Notes under the pieces: generated by a model
What the model saw: only the letters and a program-made list of their open reading frames with translations
What the model was told of the DNA's origin: nothing
The model's database searches: none
Shown here: positions 1 to 11,635 of the stretch, in pieces
Numbering within the stretch: the stretch's first letter is position 1
Layout of the letters: each line of letters opens with the position of its first letter
Translations under genes and position numbers: made by a program
DNA from: Dyella sedimenti
GTDB lineage: Bacteria; Pseudomonadota; Gammaproteobacteria; Xanthomonadales; Rhodanobacteraceae
Assembly: GCF_022760995.1 (NCBI RefSeq)
Contig: NZ_JAKWJO010000004.1
Span: 62,001-126,000 of the forward strand
DNA: 64,000 nucleotides
Reading direction: 5' to 3'

Positions 1-1
1 C

Positions 2-1597
2 AACAAGACGCTGAACATCGCGGTGGTGCTGAAGGGGCGCGACGCCTTCGGCCGCGAGGGCCACATGGCGCTGGTGCGCGCGCCGCGCTCGCTGCCGCGC
101 ATCATCCGGCTGCCCGACGAGGTCTGCGGCGAGGGCGTGCACTACATCTTCCTGGCCGAGCTGCTGCAGGGCTTCGTCGATCTGATGTTCCCCGGCTTCA
201 AGGTGGCCGGCGCCTACCAGTTCCGCGTCACCCGCAACAGCGAGCTGATGGTGGAAGAGGCGGAGGTCGAGAACCTGGCCCGCGCGCTCAGCGAGGAACT
301 GCTGGGACGCGGCTACGCGCGCCCGGTGCGGCTGGAAGTCGGCAACGACTGCCCCAAGGCCATCGCGCAGATGCTGGTGGCCAATTTCGAGCTGGAGGAA
401 ACGGACGTCTATCGCTGCGACGGCCCGGTCAACATCATCCGCGCCGGCACCATCTACGACAGCCTCGACCGCCCGGAGCTGAAGTTTCCCCGCTTCATCC
501 CCCAGCTGCCGGCCATCTTCAAGGACGCCCGCTGCAAGTTCGAGGTGCTGCGCCAGCGCGACGTGCTGCTGCACCATCCCTACGAATCCTTCACCGCCGT
601 GGTCGACCTGCTGCGCCAGGCCGCGCAGGATCCGGCGGTGCTGGCGATCAAGCAGACGCTGTACCGCGCCGGCGCCGACACCCCGCTGGTGGACCTGCTG
701 GTGGAGGCCGCGCGCAACGGCAAGGACGTCACCGTGGTGATCGAGCTGCGCGCCCGCTTCGACGAGGAGGCCAACATCCGCCTGGCCACGCGCCTGCAGG
801 AGGCCGGCGTGCAGGTGGTGTATGGCGTGGTGGGCTACAAGACGCACGCCAAGATGCTGCTGATCGTGCGGCGCGAAGACGACGCGCTGCGACGCTATGT
901 GCACCTGTCCACCGGCAATTACCACCAGGCCAACAGCCGCACCTACACCGACATCGGCCTGATGACCGCCCACCCCGGCATCGGCGAGGACCTGCACAAG
1001 GTGTTCCAGCAGTTGTCCGGGCTGGGACCGGTGATCGAGCTGCAATACCTGCTGCACTCGCCGTTCACGCTCTACCGCGGCGTGCTGGACAGGATCGAGC
1101 GCGAGACCGCCCATGCCGAGGCCGGCAAGCCCGCGCGCATCGTGGCCAAGCTCAACGCGCTCAACGAGGCGCACGTGATCCAGGCGCTGTACCGCGCCTC
1201 GCAGGCGGGCGTGGAGATCGACCTGATCGTGCGCGGCGCCTGCACCCTGCGTCCCGGCCTGCCGGGCGTATCCGAACGCATCCGCGTGCGTTCCATCGTG
1301 GGGCGCTTCCTGGAGCACAGTCGCGTCTACTGGTTCGCCAACGACGGCGCGCCGGAACTCTTCTGCGCCAGCGCCGACTGGATGGAACGCAACCTGATGC
1401 GCCGAATCGAGGTGGCCTTCCCCATTCTCGATGCCGCGCTGGCCCAGCGCGTCTACGACGAGACGCTGGCCAATTACCTGGCCGACAACACCGATGCCTG
1501 GCTGCTCGACGGCAAAGGCCACTACACGCGCACCGAACCGGGCGACCGGCCGCCGCACAGCGCGCAGCAGTGGCTGCTGGCGAAGCTGGTGAGGTAA
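2..1597 (+). CDS. ppk1: Polyphosphate kinase 1, C-terminal part (5' end outside window)
   Basis: Polymerises the gamma-phosphate of ATP into polyphosphate, reversibly, at the inner membrane. The frame is open from base 2, so roughly the first 150-200 codons lie upstream of the window. The visible 531 codons hold the two phospholipase-D-like catalytic domains. The KTHAK motif (His codon at 845-847) matches the autophosphorylated histidine of E. coli PPK, HLSTGNYH follows, and a second conserved histidine sits in EHSRVY (codon 1316-1318). It ends 114 bp before the ppx start, so synthesis and degradation of polyphosphate are encoded side by side. The GTG at 23 is internal, not a start. Confidence 0.96.
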   Translation, partial: NKTLNIAVVLKGRDAFGREGHMALVRAPRSLPRIIRLPDEVCGEGVHYIFLAELLQGFVDLMFPGFKVAGAYQFRVTRNSELMVEEAEVENLARALSEELLGRGYARPVRLEVGNDCPKAIAQMLVANFELEETDVYRCDGPVNIIRAGTIYDSLDRPELKFPRFIPQLPAIFKDARCKFEVLRQRDVLLHHPYESFTAVVDLLRQAAQDPAVLAIKQTLYRAGADTPLVDLLVEAARNGKDVTVVIELRARFDEEANIRLATRLQEAGVQVVYGVVGYKTHAKMLLIVRREDDALRRYVHLSTGNYHQANSRTYTDIGLMTAHPGIGEDLHKVFQQLSGLGPVIELQYLLHSPFTLYRGVLDRIERETAHAEAGKPARIVAKLNALNEAHVIQALYRASQAGVEIDLIVRGACTLRPGLPGVSERIRVRSIVGRFLEHSRVYWFANDGAPELFCASADWMERNLMRRIEVAFPILDAALAQRVYDETLANYLADNTDAWLLDGKGHYTRTEPGDRPPHSAQQWLLAKLVR

Positions 1598-1711
1598 GGA
1601 AGGCGCGCTGCGATGACCGCTCGGGCTTGCGCCCCCGCTACCCATCGCCCATCTCCCTTCGCGCTCCTCGCATGCGAGAATCCACATCTTGCAGCCCCAT
1701 ACGAGCCCCGC

Positions 1712-3229
1712 ATGAGCCAAGGCGATCCCACCCCGATCAAGGACGGCGAACTGATCGCCGCCGTGGACATGGGCTCCAACAGCTACCACATGGTGGTGGC
1801 GCGGGTGGAACACGGCGAACCGCGCGTGATCGACCGCCTGCGCGAAACCGTGCGCATGGCCGCCGGCCTGCGCGCCGACGGCACGCTGGATGCCGAGCAC
1901 CGCGCCCGCGCACTGAACTGCCTGGCCCGCTTCGGCCAGCGCATCGCCGGGGTGCCCTCGATCCGCGTGCGCGCCGTGGCCACCAACACGGTGCGCCGGC
2001 TGGCCTCGCCGCAGGCCTTCCTCACCGCCGCGGAGGCGTCGCTGGGGCATCCGGTGGAAATCGTCTCCGGCCGCGAGGAAGGCCGCCTGATCTTCCTGGG
2101 CGCCTCGCACGACCTGCCCGCCTCGCGCGAAAGCCGGCTGGTGATCGACGTGGGCGGCGGCAGCACCGAGTTCATCATCGGCCGCGGCTTCGCCCCGATG
2201 CACACCGAGAGCATACAGGCCGGCTGCATCGCCTCCACCATGCGCTTCTTTCCCGGCGGCAAGCTCAACCGCAAGCGCTGGCAGCGCGCCAACAACGAGA
2301 TCGGCGTGCTGCTGCAGCAGTTCGCCGAGGATTACCGCGAGTCCGGCTGGGTCGAGGCCTACGGTTCCTCCGGCACCGCCAAGGCCATCGGCTCGGTGGT
2401 GCAGGCGATGAAGCTTTCCGACGACGGCATCACGCCCGCCTCGCTGGCCTCGCTGCGCGACGCGCTGCTGGCGCAGGGCCAGATCGACTCGCTGAAGCTG
2501 CCCGGGCTGGCCGAGGACCGCGCGCCGGTGATCGCCGGCGGCGTGGCGATCTTCGAGGCCGCCTTCGAGGCGCTGGGCATCGAGCGCCTGCGCGTGTGCC
2601 AGAGCTCGATGCGCGAAGGCCTGCTGTGGGACCTGATCGGCCGTGCCGGCGGCACCGACCCGCGCACCGCCAGCATCGACGCGCTGGCCAACCGCTATGG
2701 CGTGGACCGCGCCCAGGCACGCCGCGTGGAGTCGACCGCGCTGATCCTGTTCGACCAAGTCGCCCGCCCCTGGAAGCTCGACGCCGAGGCGCGCGAATGG
2801 CTGTCCTGGGCGGCACGCGTGCACGAGATCGGCCTGGCCATCGCGCACAGCCAGCACCATCACCATGGCGCCTACATCCTGCGCCACGCCGACCTGGCCG
2901 GTTTCTCGCGGCAGGAGCAGCAACTGCTGGCCGCCATCGTGGAAGCCCACCGGCGCAAACCCGACAAGGCCATTTTCTCGTCCCTGCCGCAGCGCTACCG
3001 CCAGTTGGCCCGCTACATCACCGCCCTGCTGCGCCTGGCCGTGCTGTTCCGCCGGGCGCGCCGGGCCGAGTCGCTGCCGCCGATGCAGTTGGCCGCCACC
3101 AGCCACCGCCTGCGCCTGACGCTGCCCGCCGCCTGGCTGGACCAGCACCCGCTCAGCGAAGCCGACCTCGAACAGGAGCAGGCGCCGATGAACGAACTGG
3201 GCCTGCAGTTGGAAGTCCATCCCTCCTGA
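1712..3229 (+). CDS. ppx: Exopolyphosphatase, Ppx/GppA family
   Basis: Releases orthophosphate from the ends of polyphosphate chains; related GppA enzymes hydrolyse pppGpp. It is 505 aa, close to E. coli PPX (513). The N-terminal half has the ASKHA phosphate loops (VDMGSNSYHM near residue 20, DVGGGSTEF near 150). The C-terminal half is an HD-like helical domain with HEIGLAIAHSQHHHHG. I start at ATG 1712 because the 33 codons upstream (from 1613) are a low-similarity extension and the usual family N-terminus begins just before AAVDMGSN. The ppk1-ppx order supports PPX rather than GppA. Confidence 0.94.
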   Translation: MSQGDPTPIKDGELIAAVDMGSNSYHMVVARVEHGEPRVIDRLRETVRMAAGLRADGTLDAEHRARALNCLARFGQRIAGVPSIRVRAVATNTVRRLASPQAFLTAAEASLGHPVEIVSGREEGRLIFLGASHDLPASRESRLVIDVGGGSTEFIIGRGFAPMHTESIQAGCIASTMRFFPGGKLNRKRWQRANNEIGVLLQQFAEDYRESGWVEAYGSSGTAKAIGSVVQAMKLSDDGITPASLASLRDALLAQGQIDSLKLPGLAEDRAPVIAGGVAIFEAAFEALGIERLRVCQSSMREGLLWDLIGRAGGTDPRTASIDALANRYGVDRAQARRVESTALILFDQVARPWKLDAEAREWLSWAARVHEIGLAIAHSQHHHHGAYILRHADLAGFSRQEQQLLAAIVEAHRRKPDKAIFSSLPQRYRQLARYITALLRLAVLFRRARRAESLPPMQLAATSHRLRLTLPAAWLDQHPLSEADLEQEQAPMNELGLQLEVHPS

Positions 3230-3317
3230 CCGCGCCGTGATCGAATCCCGGCCGCCTGGCCACAGCGCGGCGCCCGCCGCGTATGATGCCCCGATGCCAC
3301 ACACCGCCCGACTCGCC

Positions 3318-4004
3318 ATGTCCCGATTCCTGCTTGCCGCGCTCCTGCTGATCTCGCCGTTCGCGCTCGCCGCGCAGACCGCCAAGCCGGCCGCCCCTGC
3401 CGCCGAGGCGCATCCGCAAGTGGTGCTGCATACCTCGCAAGGCGACATCACCCTCGAGCTGTTTCCCGACAAGGCGCCCAAGAGCGTCGCCAACTTCTTG
3501 CAGTACGCGCGCGAGGGCTTCTACAGCGGCACTGTGTTCCACCGCGCCATCCAGGGCTACCTGGTGCAGGGCGGCCTCTACACGCGCGACCTGCAGGCCA
3601 AACGCACCCATTCGGCCATTCCCAGCGAGGCGGACAATGGCCTCTCCAACGTGCGCGGCACCGTCGCGGTAGCACGCGGCGCCGACCCCAACTCAGGCAC
3701 GGCGCAGTTCTTCTTCAACCTGGTGGACAACCGCCGCCTCGACTTCGTGGGCAACCAGAGCGGCCTCACCTGGGGCTATGCGGTATTCGGCAAGGTGGTG
3801 AAGGGCATGGACGTGGTGGACAAGATCGCCGCCCTGCCCACGCGCGGCCTCGGCCCGTTCGCCGGCGACGTGCCCAATCCGCTGGTGGTGATCGACAGCG
3901 CCAGCGTGGTCGGCGAGGAAAGCCCCGAGCAGCCGGCCGCCGCCTCCGAGGAAAAGCCGGCCAAGAGCGAGAAGCCCGCCGCCAAGGGCAAAGGCAAGGG
4001 CTGA
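3318..4004 (+). CDS. Periplasmic peptidyl-prolyl isomerase, cyclophilin type
   Basis: Cyclophilin catalysing proline cis-trans isomerisation during envelope protein folding. It is 228 aa. A signal peptide (MSRFLLAALLLISPFALAA) is followed by a PpiA-like domain with the signatures VFHRAIQGYLVQGG and GTAQFFFNLVDN. The tail after about residue 195 is Lys/Ala/Glu-rich and probably unstructured. I prefer ATG 3318 over 3294 because it starts the signal peptide directly and a TATGAT -10-like box lies at 3282-3287, which would put transcription start near 3294. It ends 6 bp before lpxH and is likely co-transcribed with it. Confidence 0.92.
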   Translation: MSRFLLAALLLISPFALAAQTAKPAAPAAEAHPQVVLHTSQGDITLELFPDKAPKSVANFLQYAREGFYSGTVFHRAIQGYLVQGGLYTRDLQAKRTHSAIPSEADNGLSNVRGTVAVARGADPNSGTAQFFFNLVDNRRLDFVGNQSGLTWGYAVFGKVVKGMDVVDKIAALPTRGLGPFAGDVPNPLVVIDSASVVGEESPEQPAAASEEKPAKSEKPAAKGKGKG

Positions 4005-4010
4005 GCCTCG

Positions 4011-4739
4011 ATGGCCACGCTGTTCATCGCTGACCTGCACCTGGACGACAGCCGCCCGCGCATCACCCGTTTGTTCGAGGATTTCCTCGCCGGCGGGGAA
4101 GCCCGCGGCGCCGATGCGCTCTACATCCTCGGCGACCTGGTCGAGGCCTGGATCGGCGACGACGACGACGCCGAGCTGCCCGCTCGCATCGCCGACGCCA
4201 CCCGTGCGCTGCGCGAGGGCGGCGTGCCGGTGTACTTCATGGTCGGCAACCGCGACTTCCTGCTGGGCGAGGACTTCGCGCGGCACGCGGGCCTCACCCT
4301 GCTGGACGACGGCACCGTGCACGAACTGTACGGCCGCCCTACCCTGCTGATGCACGGCGACGTGCTGTGCACCGACGACCTCGCCTACCAGGCCGTGCGC
4401 CGGCAAGTGCGCACCCCCGAATGGAAGGCCCAGGTCCTGTCCATGCCGCTGCCGGCCCGGCGTGCCCTTGCCGCCAAGGCGCGCGAGGACAGCCGGGCGC
4501 ACACCGGCAGCGCCATGGAGTCGATCATGGACGTCAACGCCGGCGCCGTGGCGGACGCCATGCGCCAGGCGGGCGTCACGCGGTTGATCCATGGGCATAC
4601 CCACCGTCCCGCCATCCATCGTTTCGAACTGAACGGCCAACTGGCCGAGCGCATCGTGCTGGGCGACTGGTACGAGCAGGGTTCGGTGCTGCGGGTAACG
4701 CCCGAGGGTGTCGAGTTGCGCGGGTTGGCGTTGTCGTAA
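4011..4739 (+). CDS. lpxH: UDP-2,3-diacylglucosamine diphosphatase
   Basis: Lipid A pathway enzyme that hydrolyses UDP-2,3-diacylglucosamine to lipid X plus UMP at the inner membrane. It is 242 aa, normal for the family. It is a calcineurin-like phosphoesterase: IADLHLDDSRP near residue 5, GDLVEAWIGDDD near 42, GNRDFLLG near 80, MHGD near 115, and HGHTHRP near 195 give the usual di-metal ligands. It sits 6 bp behind the cyclophilin gene, the neighbourhood common in gammaproteobacteria. Downstream begins the tandem repeat next to tRNA-Ser. Confidence 0.96.
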   Translation: MATLFIADLHLDDSRPRITRLFEDFLAGGEARGADALYILGDLVEAWIGDDDDAELPARIADATRALREGGVPVYFMVGNRDFLLGEDFARHAGLTLLDDGTVHELYGRPTLLMHGDVLCTDDLAYQAVRRQVRTPEWKAQVLSMPLPARRALAAKAREDSRAHTGSAMESIMDVNAGAVADAMRQAGVTRLIHGHTHRPAIHRFELNGQLAERIVLGDWYEQGSVLRVTPEGVELRGLALS

Positions 4740-4783
4740 GCGTTGATAGTTTCGGTGGAATTGCCCTAACACGAATGCCCAAG

Positions 4784-5157
4784 GGCTTCGTCAGGAAGAT
4801 TTGCGCCAGCGTGACGCGTGGGATTGCTCGGCCCATCCATGGGCCTCACCCTTCCGCGCTGCGCGCTCCAGGGCCAGCCTGCGGCTGTCCAAATTCGCTC
4901 CAGGCGAATTTGTCGAACCCAGAGGGTTCGTCCACCCTCTCTCTCCGCCAGATACGCAAAACGCCCCGAGAGGGGCGTTGTCAGGAAGGTTTGCGCCAAC
5001 GTGACGCGTGGGATTGCTCGGCCCATCCATGGGCCTCACCCTTCCGCGCTGCGCGCTCCAGGGCCAGCCTGCGGCTGTCCAAATTCGCTCCAGGCGAATT
5101 TGTCGAACCCAGAGGGTTCGTCCACCCTCTCTCTCCGCCAGATACGCAAAACGCCCC
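4784..5157. repeat. Tandem direct repeat, two copies of about 190 bp, next to tRNA-Ser
   Basis: Two nearly identical units (from about 4791 and from 4981; period 190 bp). I count two base differences over about 177 aligned bases. Each unit holds several short palindromes: GGCCCAT/ATGGGCC, AAATTCGC/GCGAATTT, CGAACCC/GGGTTCG. Each ends with the sequence of the tRNA-Ser 3' end plus trailer in plus-strand sense (4935-4967 and 5125-5157), which is antisense in the tRNA transcript. The open frames crossing this block end in tRNA-derived peptides and are not genes. The 605 bp between lpxH and csrA hold only this repeat and the tRNA. Confidence 0.9.
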
Positions 5158-5194
5158 TCTCGGGGCGTTTTGCGTATCTGGCGGAGAGAGAGGG
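5125..5194. repeat. Perfect 33-bp inverted repeat spanning the tRNA-Ser 3' end and its trailer
   Basis: Arms 5125-5157 and 5162-5194 are perfect reverse complements around a 4-base loop (TCTC). Bases 5179-5194 of the right arm lie inside tRNA-Ser: the 3' side of the T stem, the acceptor strand, and GCCA. In the tRNA primary transcript the trailer can therefore pair with the acceptor end over 33 bp. The inner part (CGCCCC/GGGGCG) would also act as a terminator-like hairpin. Confidence 0.92.
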
Positions 5195-5271
5195 ATTCGA
5201 ACCCTCGATAAGGCTTTTGACCCTATACTCCCTTAGCAGGGGAGCCCCTTCGGCCTCTCGGGCATCTCTCC
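5179..5271 (-). tRNA. tRNA-Ser (anticodon GCU), class II with long variable arm
   Basis: Read on the minus strand, the molecule is 93 nt with an encoded CCA. Acceptor strands are GGAGAGA and TCTCTCC with discriminator G. The anticodon loop CTGCTAA sits between CTCCC and GGGAG, giving anticodon GCU for AGC/AGU codons. The T arm is GAGGG-TTCGAAT-CCCTC. The long variable arm is as expected for serine. It closes the csrA-side cluster, the position seen in many gammaproteobacteria (alaS-csrA-tRNA-Ser). Confidence 0.96.
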
Positions 5272-5302
5272 GGATTTCGTCCGCATCGCTGCGGAGCCGG
5301 CA

Positions 5303-5331
5303 AGGATACTGACCGGCGGGCTCGAGGTAAA
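5303..5331 (-). promoter_or_regulatory. Promoter of tRNA-Ser
   Basis: On the minus strand TTTACC (plus positions 5326-5331), a 17-bp spacer, then TATCCT (5303-5308), followed by a GC-rich discriminator. The predicted start is about 25 nt before the mature tRNA 5' end. By-eye sigma70 match. Confidence 0.5.
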
Positions 5332-5345
5332 GCGTTTCTTGCTTG

Positions 5346-5552
5346 TCAGTGTTCGCCAGCGTCGCCGGAGGCACTGCCGTCCGGCTCGTGCTCGTTCTTG
5401 ATCCGCTGATAGATCTCTTCGCGATGCACGGCAACATCCTTGGGCGCATTGATGCCAATACGCACTTGGTTGCCTTTTACGCCCAGGACGGTGACGGTCA
5501 CCTCGTCACCGATCATCAAGGTTTCACCGACCCGGCGGGTCAGAATCAACAT
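5346..5552 (-). CDS. csrA: Carbon storage regulator, RNA-binding protein
   Basis: Small post-transcriptional regulator that binds GGA motifs in mRNA leaders and controls carbon flux, motility and biofilm. It is 68 aa, starting [10 protein letters not shown] with the family [15 protein letters not shown] and AVHREEI segments that form the RNA-binding strands. The C-terminal tail (after IYQRI) is acidic and variable, as in other gammaproteobacteria. ATG 5552 is chosen over the upstream ATG because it gives the universal N-terminus and follows GGAG. It lies 263 bp downstream of alaS with its own likely promoter. Confidence 0.97.
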   Translation of the reverse strand: MLILTRRVGETLMIGDEVTVTVLGVKGNQVRIGINAPKDVAVHREEIYQRIKNEHEPDGSASGDAGEH

Positions 5553-5747
5553 GTTTGCCACTCCATGAATACTATGGTCATAGGCCAACAGACGGTTATG
5601 CCTCACCCCTGAGCTTCACCGTCTGGACAGTTCGACGATAACAACCGCCGAAGGCCCTACCGCCTTCCCCGGTTCACAGACATGGCACCCCCTGTAGATG
5701 CCATGTCGAGCGACACCGGCGCAACCATCGGTGTCGGCAGTGGGTCG

Positions 5748-5777
5748 ATACTAGCCGAGCGTCCGATGGCAGCGCAA
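5748..5777 (-). promoter_or_regulatory. Candidate csrA promoter
   Basis: Minus strand: TTGCGC (5772-5777), 18-bp spacer, TAGTAT (5748-5753), in the alaS-csrA gap. Transcription would start near 5741, about 190 nt before csrA, leaving a long leader. Alternative promoters nearer to csrA cannot be excluded. Confidence 0.35.
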
Positions 5778-5815
5778 TGCGTAAACGGCAACGGAGTCTG
5801 ATCGGTTGACCTCAC

Positions 5816-8452
<2,637 letters not shown>

Positions 8453-8535
8453 GCGGCTGGGGAAGACCTGGCGGATAGGTCACGCCCGGGAAACGCCGCC
8501 GGAACGGCGCTTACCCGCCCCGTGAACCGGGGAGG

Positions 8536-9039
8536 TCAGGCATCTTCGTCGGCTGCGTCGTCCACGTCGGCGTGGGTAACATTCCGTACTGTGGCGGCGG
8601 GAAAGCCGCGACGCAAGAGAAATTGCGCCCGGCGGGCCTTTTCCGCGGGATCGGCGGCCCCCGCGGCGCCATAGCGGCGATGCAGCTGGGCGGCCGCGGC
8701 CGCCGCCCAGTCCACCCCGGCGGCGTCCAGCACGACGCGGATGCGGGCATCGGACAGCCCATGGTTCTTCAGCTCGGCCCGCAGGCGCATGGGCCCGTAG
8801 CCCTGGGACACCCGGCTGCGCACCAGCATCTCGGCGAAACGGTCGTCGTCCTGGTAGTGCTGCTCGCCAAGCCGGTCGAGCGCCTCGCCGGCCTCCCCGC
8901 CCTCGTAGCCGCCCTGCCTGAGCTTGCGCCCCAGCTCGCGCCGGGAGTGATCCCGGCGCGCCAGCAGGCCCAGCGCCTTGTCGTAGGCGCTGGGCCTGGC
9001 CTTCTTCTTGCCATCGTCGGCGTCGGAACGGCGTTTCAT
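8536..9039 (-). CDS. recX: RecA regulatory protein RecX
   Basis: Binds RecA filaments and limits their growth and recombinase activity. It is 167 aa from ATG 9039 ([10 protein letters not shown]). The first 20 residues are basic. The rest is the three-helix RecX repeat: [15 protein letters not shown], then [26 protein letters not shown], then a C-terminal helical repeat with FLLRRGFP. An upstream in-frame ATG would run back into recA, so 9039 is preferred, although no strong Shine-Dalgarno is visible. It follows recA by 28 bp, the usual co-transcribed arrangement. Confidence 0.93.
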   Translation of the reverse strand: MKRRSDADDGKKKARPSAYDKALGLLARRDHSRRELGRKLRQGGYEGGEAGEALDRLGEQHYQDDDRFAEMLVRSRVSQGYGPMRLRAELKNHGLSDARIRVVLDAAGVDWAAAAAAQLHRRYGAAGAADPAEKARRAQFLLRRGFPAATVRNVTHADVDDAADEDA

Positions 9040-9067
9040 GATGCGACCGGGCTGGGGCCGCGCGGCC

Positions 9068-10102
<1,035 letters not shown>

Positions 10103-10223
10103 CGTTTGAATCCTGGGTGGCAGTGAATGGAGGCATGATGCCCGCGACTGGTCTCACGGGCTGCGATCTGGGAATGGACAAGTATCCCACACCCGTCAAG
10201 CGGGCCTGGACAGATTTGCCGAC

Positions 10224-10730
10224 TCAATCGGTCAGGGTCTGGAGCACGCCGCTGAGCGCCGCCGCCACGCTCTGGCGCCGCACCGCCTCGCGGTCGCCGC
10301 CGAAGTGGAACAGGCGGGCGTGGGCGTAGCCGCCGCGCCGCTTCCAGCCGATCCACACCGTGCCCACCGGCTTGTCCGGGGTGCCGCCGCTGGGGCCGGC
10401 GATACCGGTGACCGCCACCGCCACGCCAGCGCCGAAGCGGGCCAGCGCCCCGGAGACCATCTCCAGCGCGGTTTCCTCGCTGACCGCGCCGGTGCGCTGC
10501 AGCGTATGCGGATTCACGCCCAGCAGCGCCTGCTTGGCTTCGTAGCTGTAGGTGACCACGCCGGCGTCGAACCAGGCCGAGCTGCCGGGCAGGTCGGTCA
10601 GCGTCTTGGCGATCCAGCCGCCGGTGCACGACTCGGCCGTGACCAGCATCAGCCGATGCCGCTGTACGCTTTCGGCCACCTGCTCGGCCAGTGCGCGCAA
10701 CTGCGCATCCGTGGGAAAGGACGACTCCAA
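10224..10730 (-). CDS. pncC: Nicotinamide-nucleotide amidohydrolase (CinA C-terminal domain protein)
   Basis: Deamidates NMN to nicotinate mononucleotide in NAD salvage. With the TTG start at 10730 it is 168 aa, the size of stand-alone PncC proteins. Motifs: VTAESCTGGWIAKTLTD with the catalytic Ser, VTYSYEAKQALLGV, VAVTGIAGPSGGTPDKPVGTVW. I choose TTG 10730 because AGGAG lies 6 bases upstream; the alternative ATG at 10769 (181 aa) has no ribosome site. It is the first gene of the pncC-recA-recX-alaS-csrA run, a conserved association of unknown purpose. Confidence 0.92.
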   Translation of the reverse strand: MESSFPTDAQLRALAEQVAESVQRHRLMLVTAESCTGGWIAKTLTDLPGSSAWFDAGVVTYSYEAKQALLGVNPHTLQRTGAVSEETALEMVSGALARFGAGVAVAVTGIAGPSGGTPDKPVGTVWIGWKRRGGYAHARLFHFGGDREAVRRQSVAAALSGVLQTLTD

Positions 10731-10854
10731 GGGACACTCCTGCCTGGCAGGCGGGCACCGCACCCGCATGAGTCGTCCGTTCTACCCGTTCCTCGCGCCC
10801 GCGCCAAGGGTCCGCCAGCCTTGCCCGGCGGATAGCGCCTACCTCCGGCGCGGC

Positions 10855-11172
10855 CTATGGGCCGTCCGACACCATGCCGCCCTGCGCCCGGACGATCTCC
10901 AGCAGGTCGCCCAGCTCCCACGCGTTCCGCGCATAGATGGACACGAAGTCGGGCCAGCGCGCGCTGCCGCGCACGAACCGTTCGCTCGCCTCGTCGTAGC
11001 CGTCGACGAAGTAATGCCCGCGCTCCCTCTCCACCCGGAACAGGCCCAGGTTGGTGGACACCTCGGCCAGGAAATCCCCGAAGGACTTCTCGATGCGCGG
11101 CAGCAACCGGATCGACTGGACGGACAGGCCGGCGTGGGCGAACTGGTCTTCGATGTATTGCTCCACGTACAT
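10855..11172 (-). CDS. Hypothetical cytoplasmic protein, 105 aa
   Basis: I do not recognise the family. The protein starts MYVEQYIEDQFA after AAGGGG, is soluble-looking with no signal or membrane segment, has mixed charge, and contains an aromatic-rich centre (HYFVDGYDEASERF, DFVSIYARNAWELGDLLEIV). Codon use matches its neighbours. An upstream in-frame ATG (11292) would add 40 Arg/Pro-rich residues and is rejected. It is divergent from mutS. No functional call is justified. Confidence 0.7.
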   Translation of the reverse strand: MYVEQYIEDQFAHAGLSVQSIRLLPRIEKSFGDFLAEVSTNLGLFRVERERGHYFVDGYDEASERFVRGSARWPDFVSIYARNAWELGDLLEIVRAQGGMVSDGP

Positions 11173-11635
11173 AAGCGCCCCTTGAGGCCAACGGGTGGGA
11201 TGGGATGCAGGCCGGTTTCCGGGCAACGCATGGCGGCGGCGGACGGACGTCGGGTGCCCGGCGTGGCGAAGCGGGATGGCGAAACGAAACACCTCTCGGG
11301 CATGGCCTACTGCACAAACAGATCCAGCCTAGGCATGCAACGCCACCGGTTCTGTCAGTGAATGCCTGCGCTTGATGCAAGAACAATCCTCACCGCCCCG
11401 TTCGCGCGATCATGCTCTCGCCGCAAACGCGCGACGGTGTCGCAGGCGACCTATCTCTCGACACAACGCCGGCTGCATTTGCCGCACGGCCCATGGCTGC
11501 GGCAACGGCTTTCGCCTACCATCTGCCCACGCAAAATCTCCCGGCCGACGGCCCCGGAGCGCTGCCTCTCAGCCGTAGCGCCACCGGATACCACGCGTGG
11601 CCTGGCTCCTTCTGAACGCGAATCGACATCCCTAC
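11173..11635. other. 463-bp divergent intergenic region before mutS
   Basis: Holds the promoters of the 105-aa gene (leftward) and mutS (rightward), none of which I can place firmly. A TACCAT -10-like box lies near 11516-11521. An 8-bp inverted repeat TTGCCGCA/TGCGGCAA occurs around 11477-11504. Two short plus-strand frames (11372, 11412) have no ribosome sites or recognisable content and are not called. Confidence 0.5.

Noticed and set aside
4367-5312. Several open frames across the repeat block, with ends such as ERDSNPR and EREGFEPSIRLL
   Set aside because: These are translations of tRNA-Ser and its repeated trailer; such peptides are well-known annotation artefacts.
10103-10223. LexA/SOS box before recA
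   Set aside because: Neither CTGT-N8-ACAG nor the TTAGTA...TACTAA palindrome is present in the pncC-recA gap.
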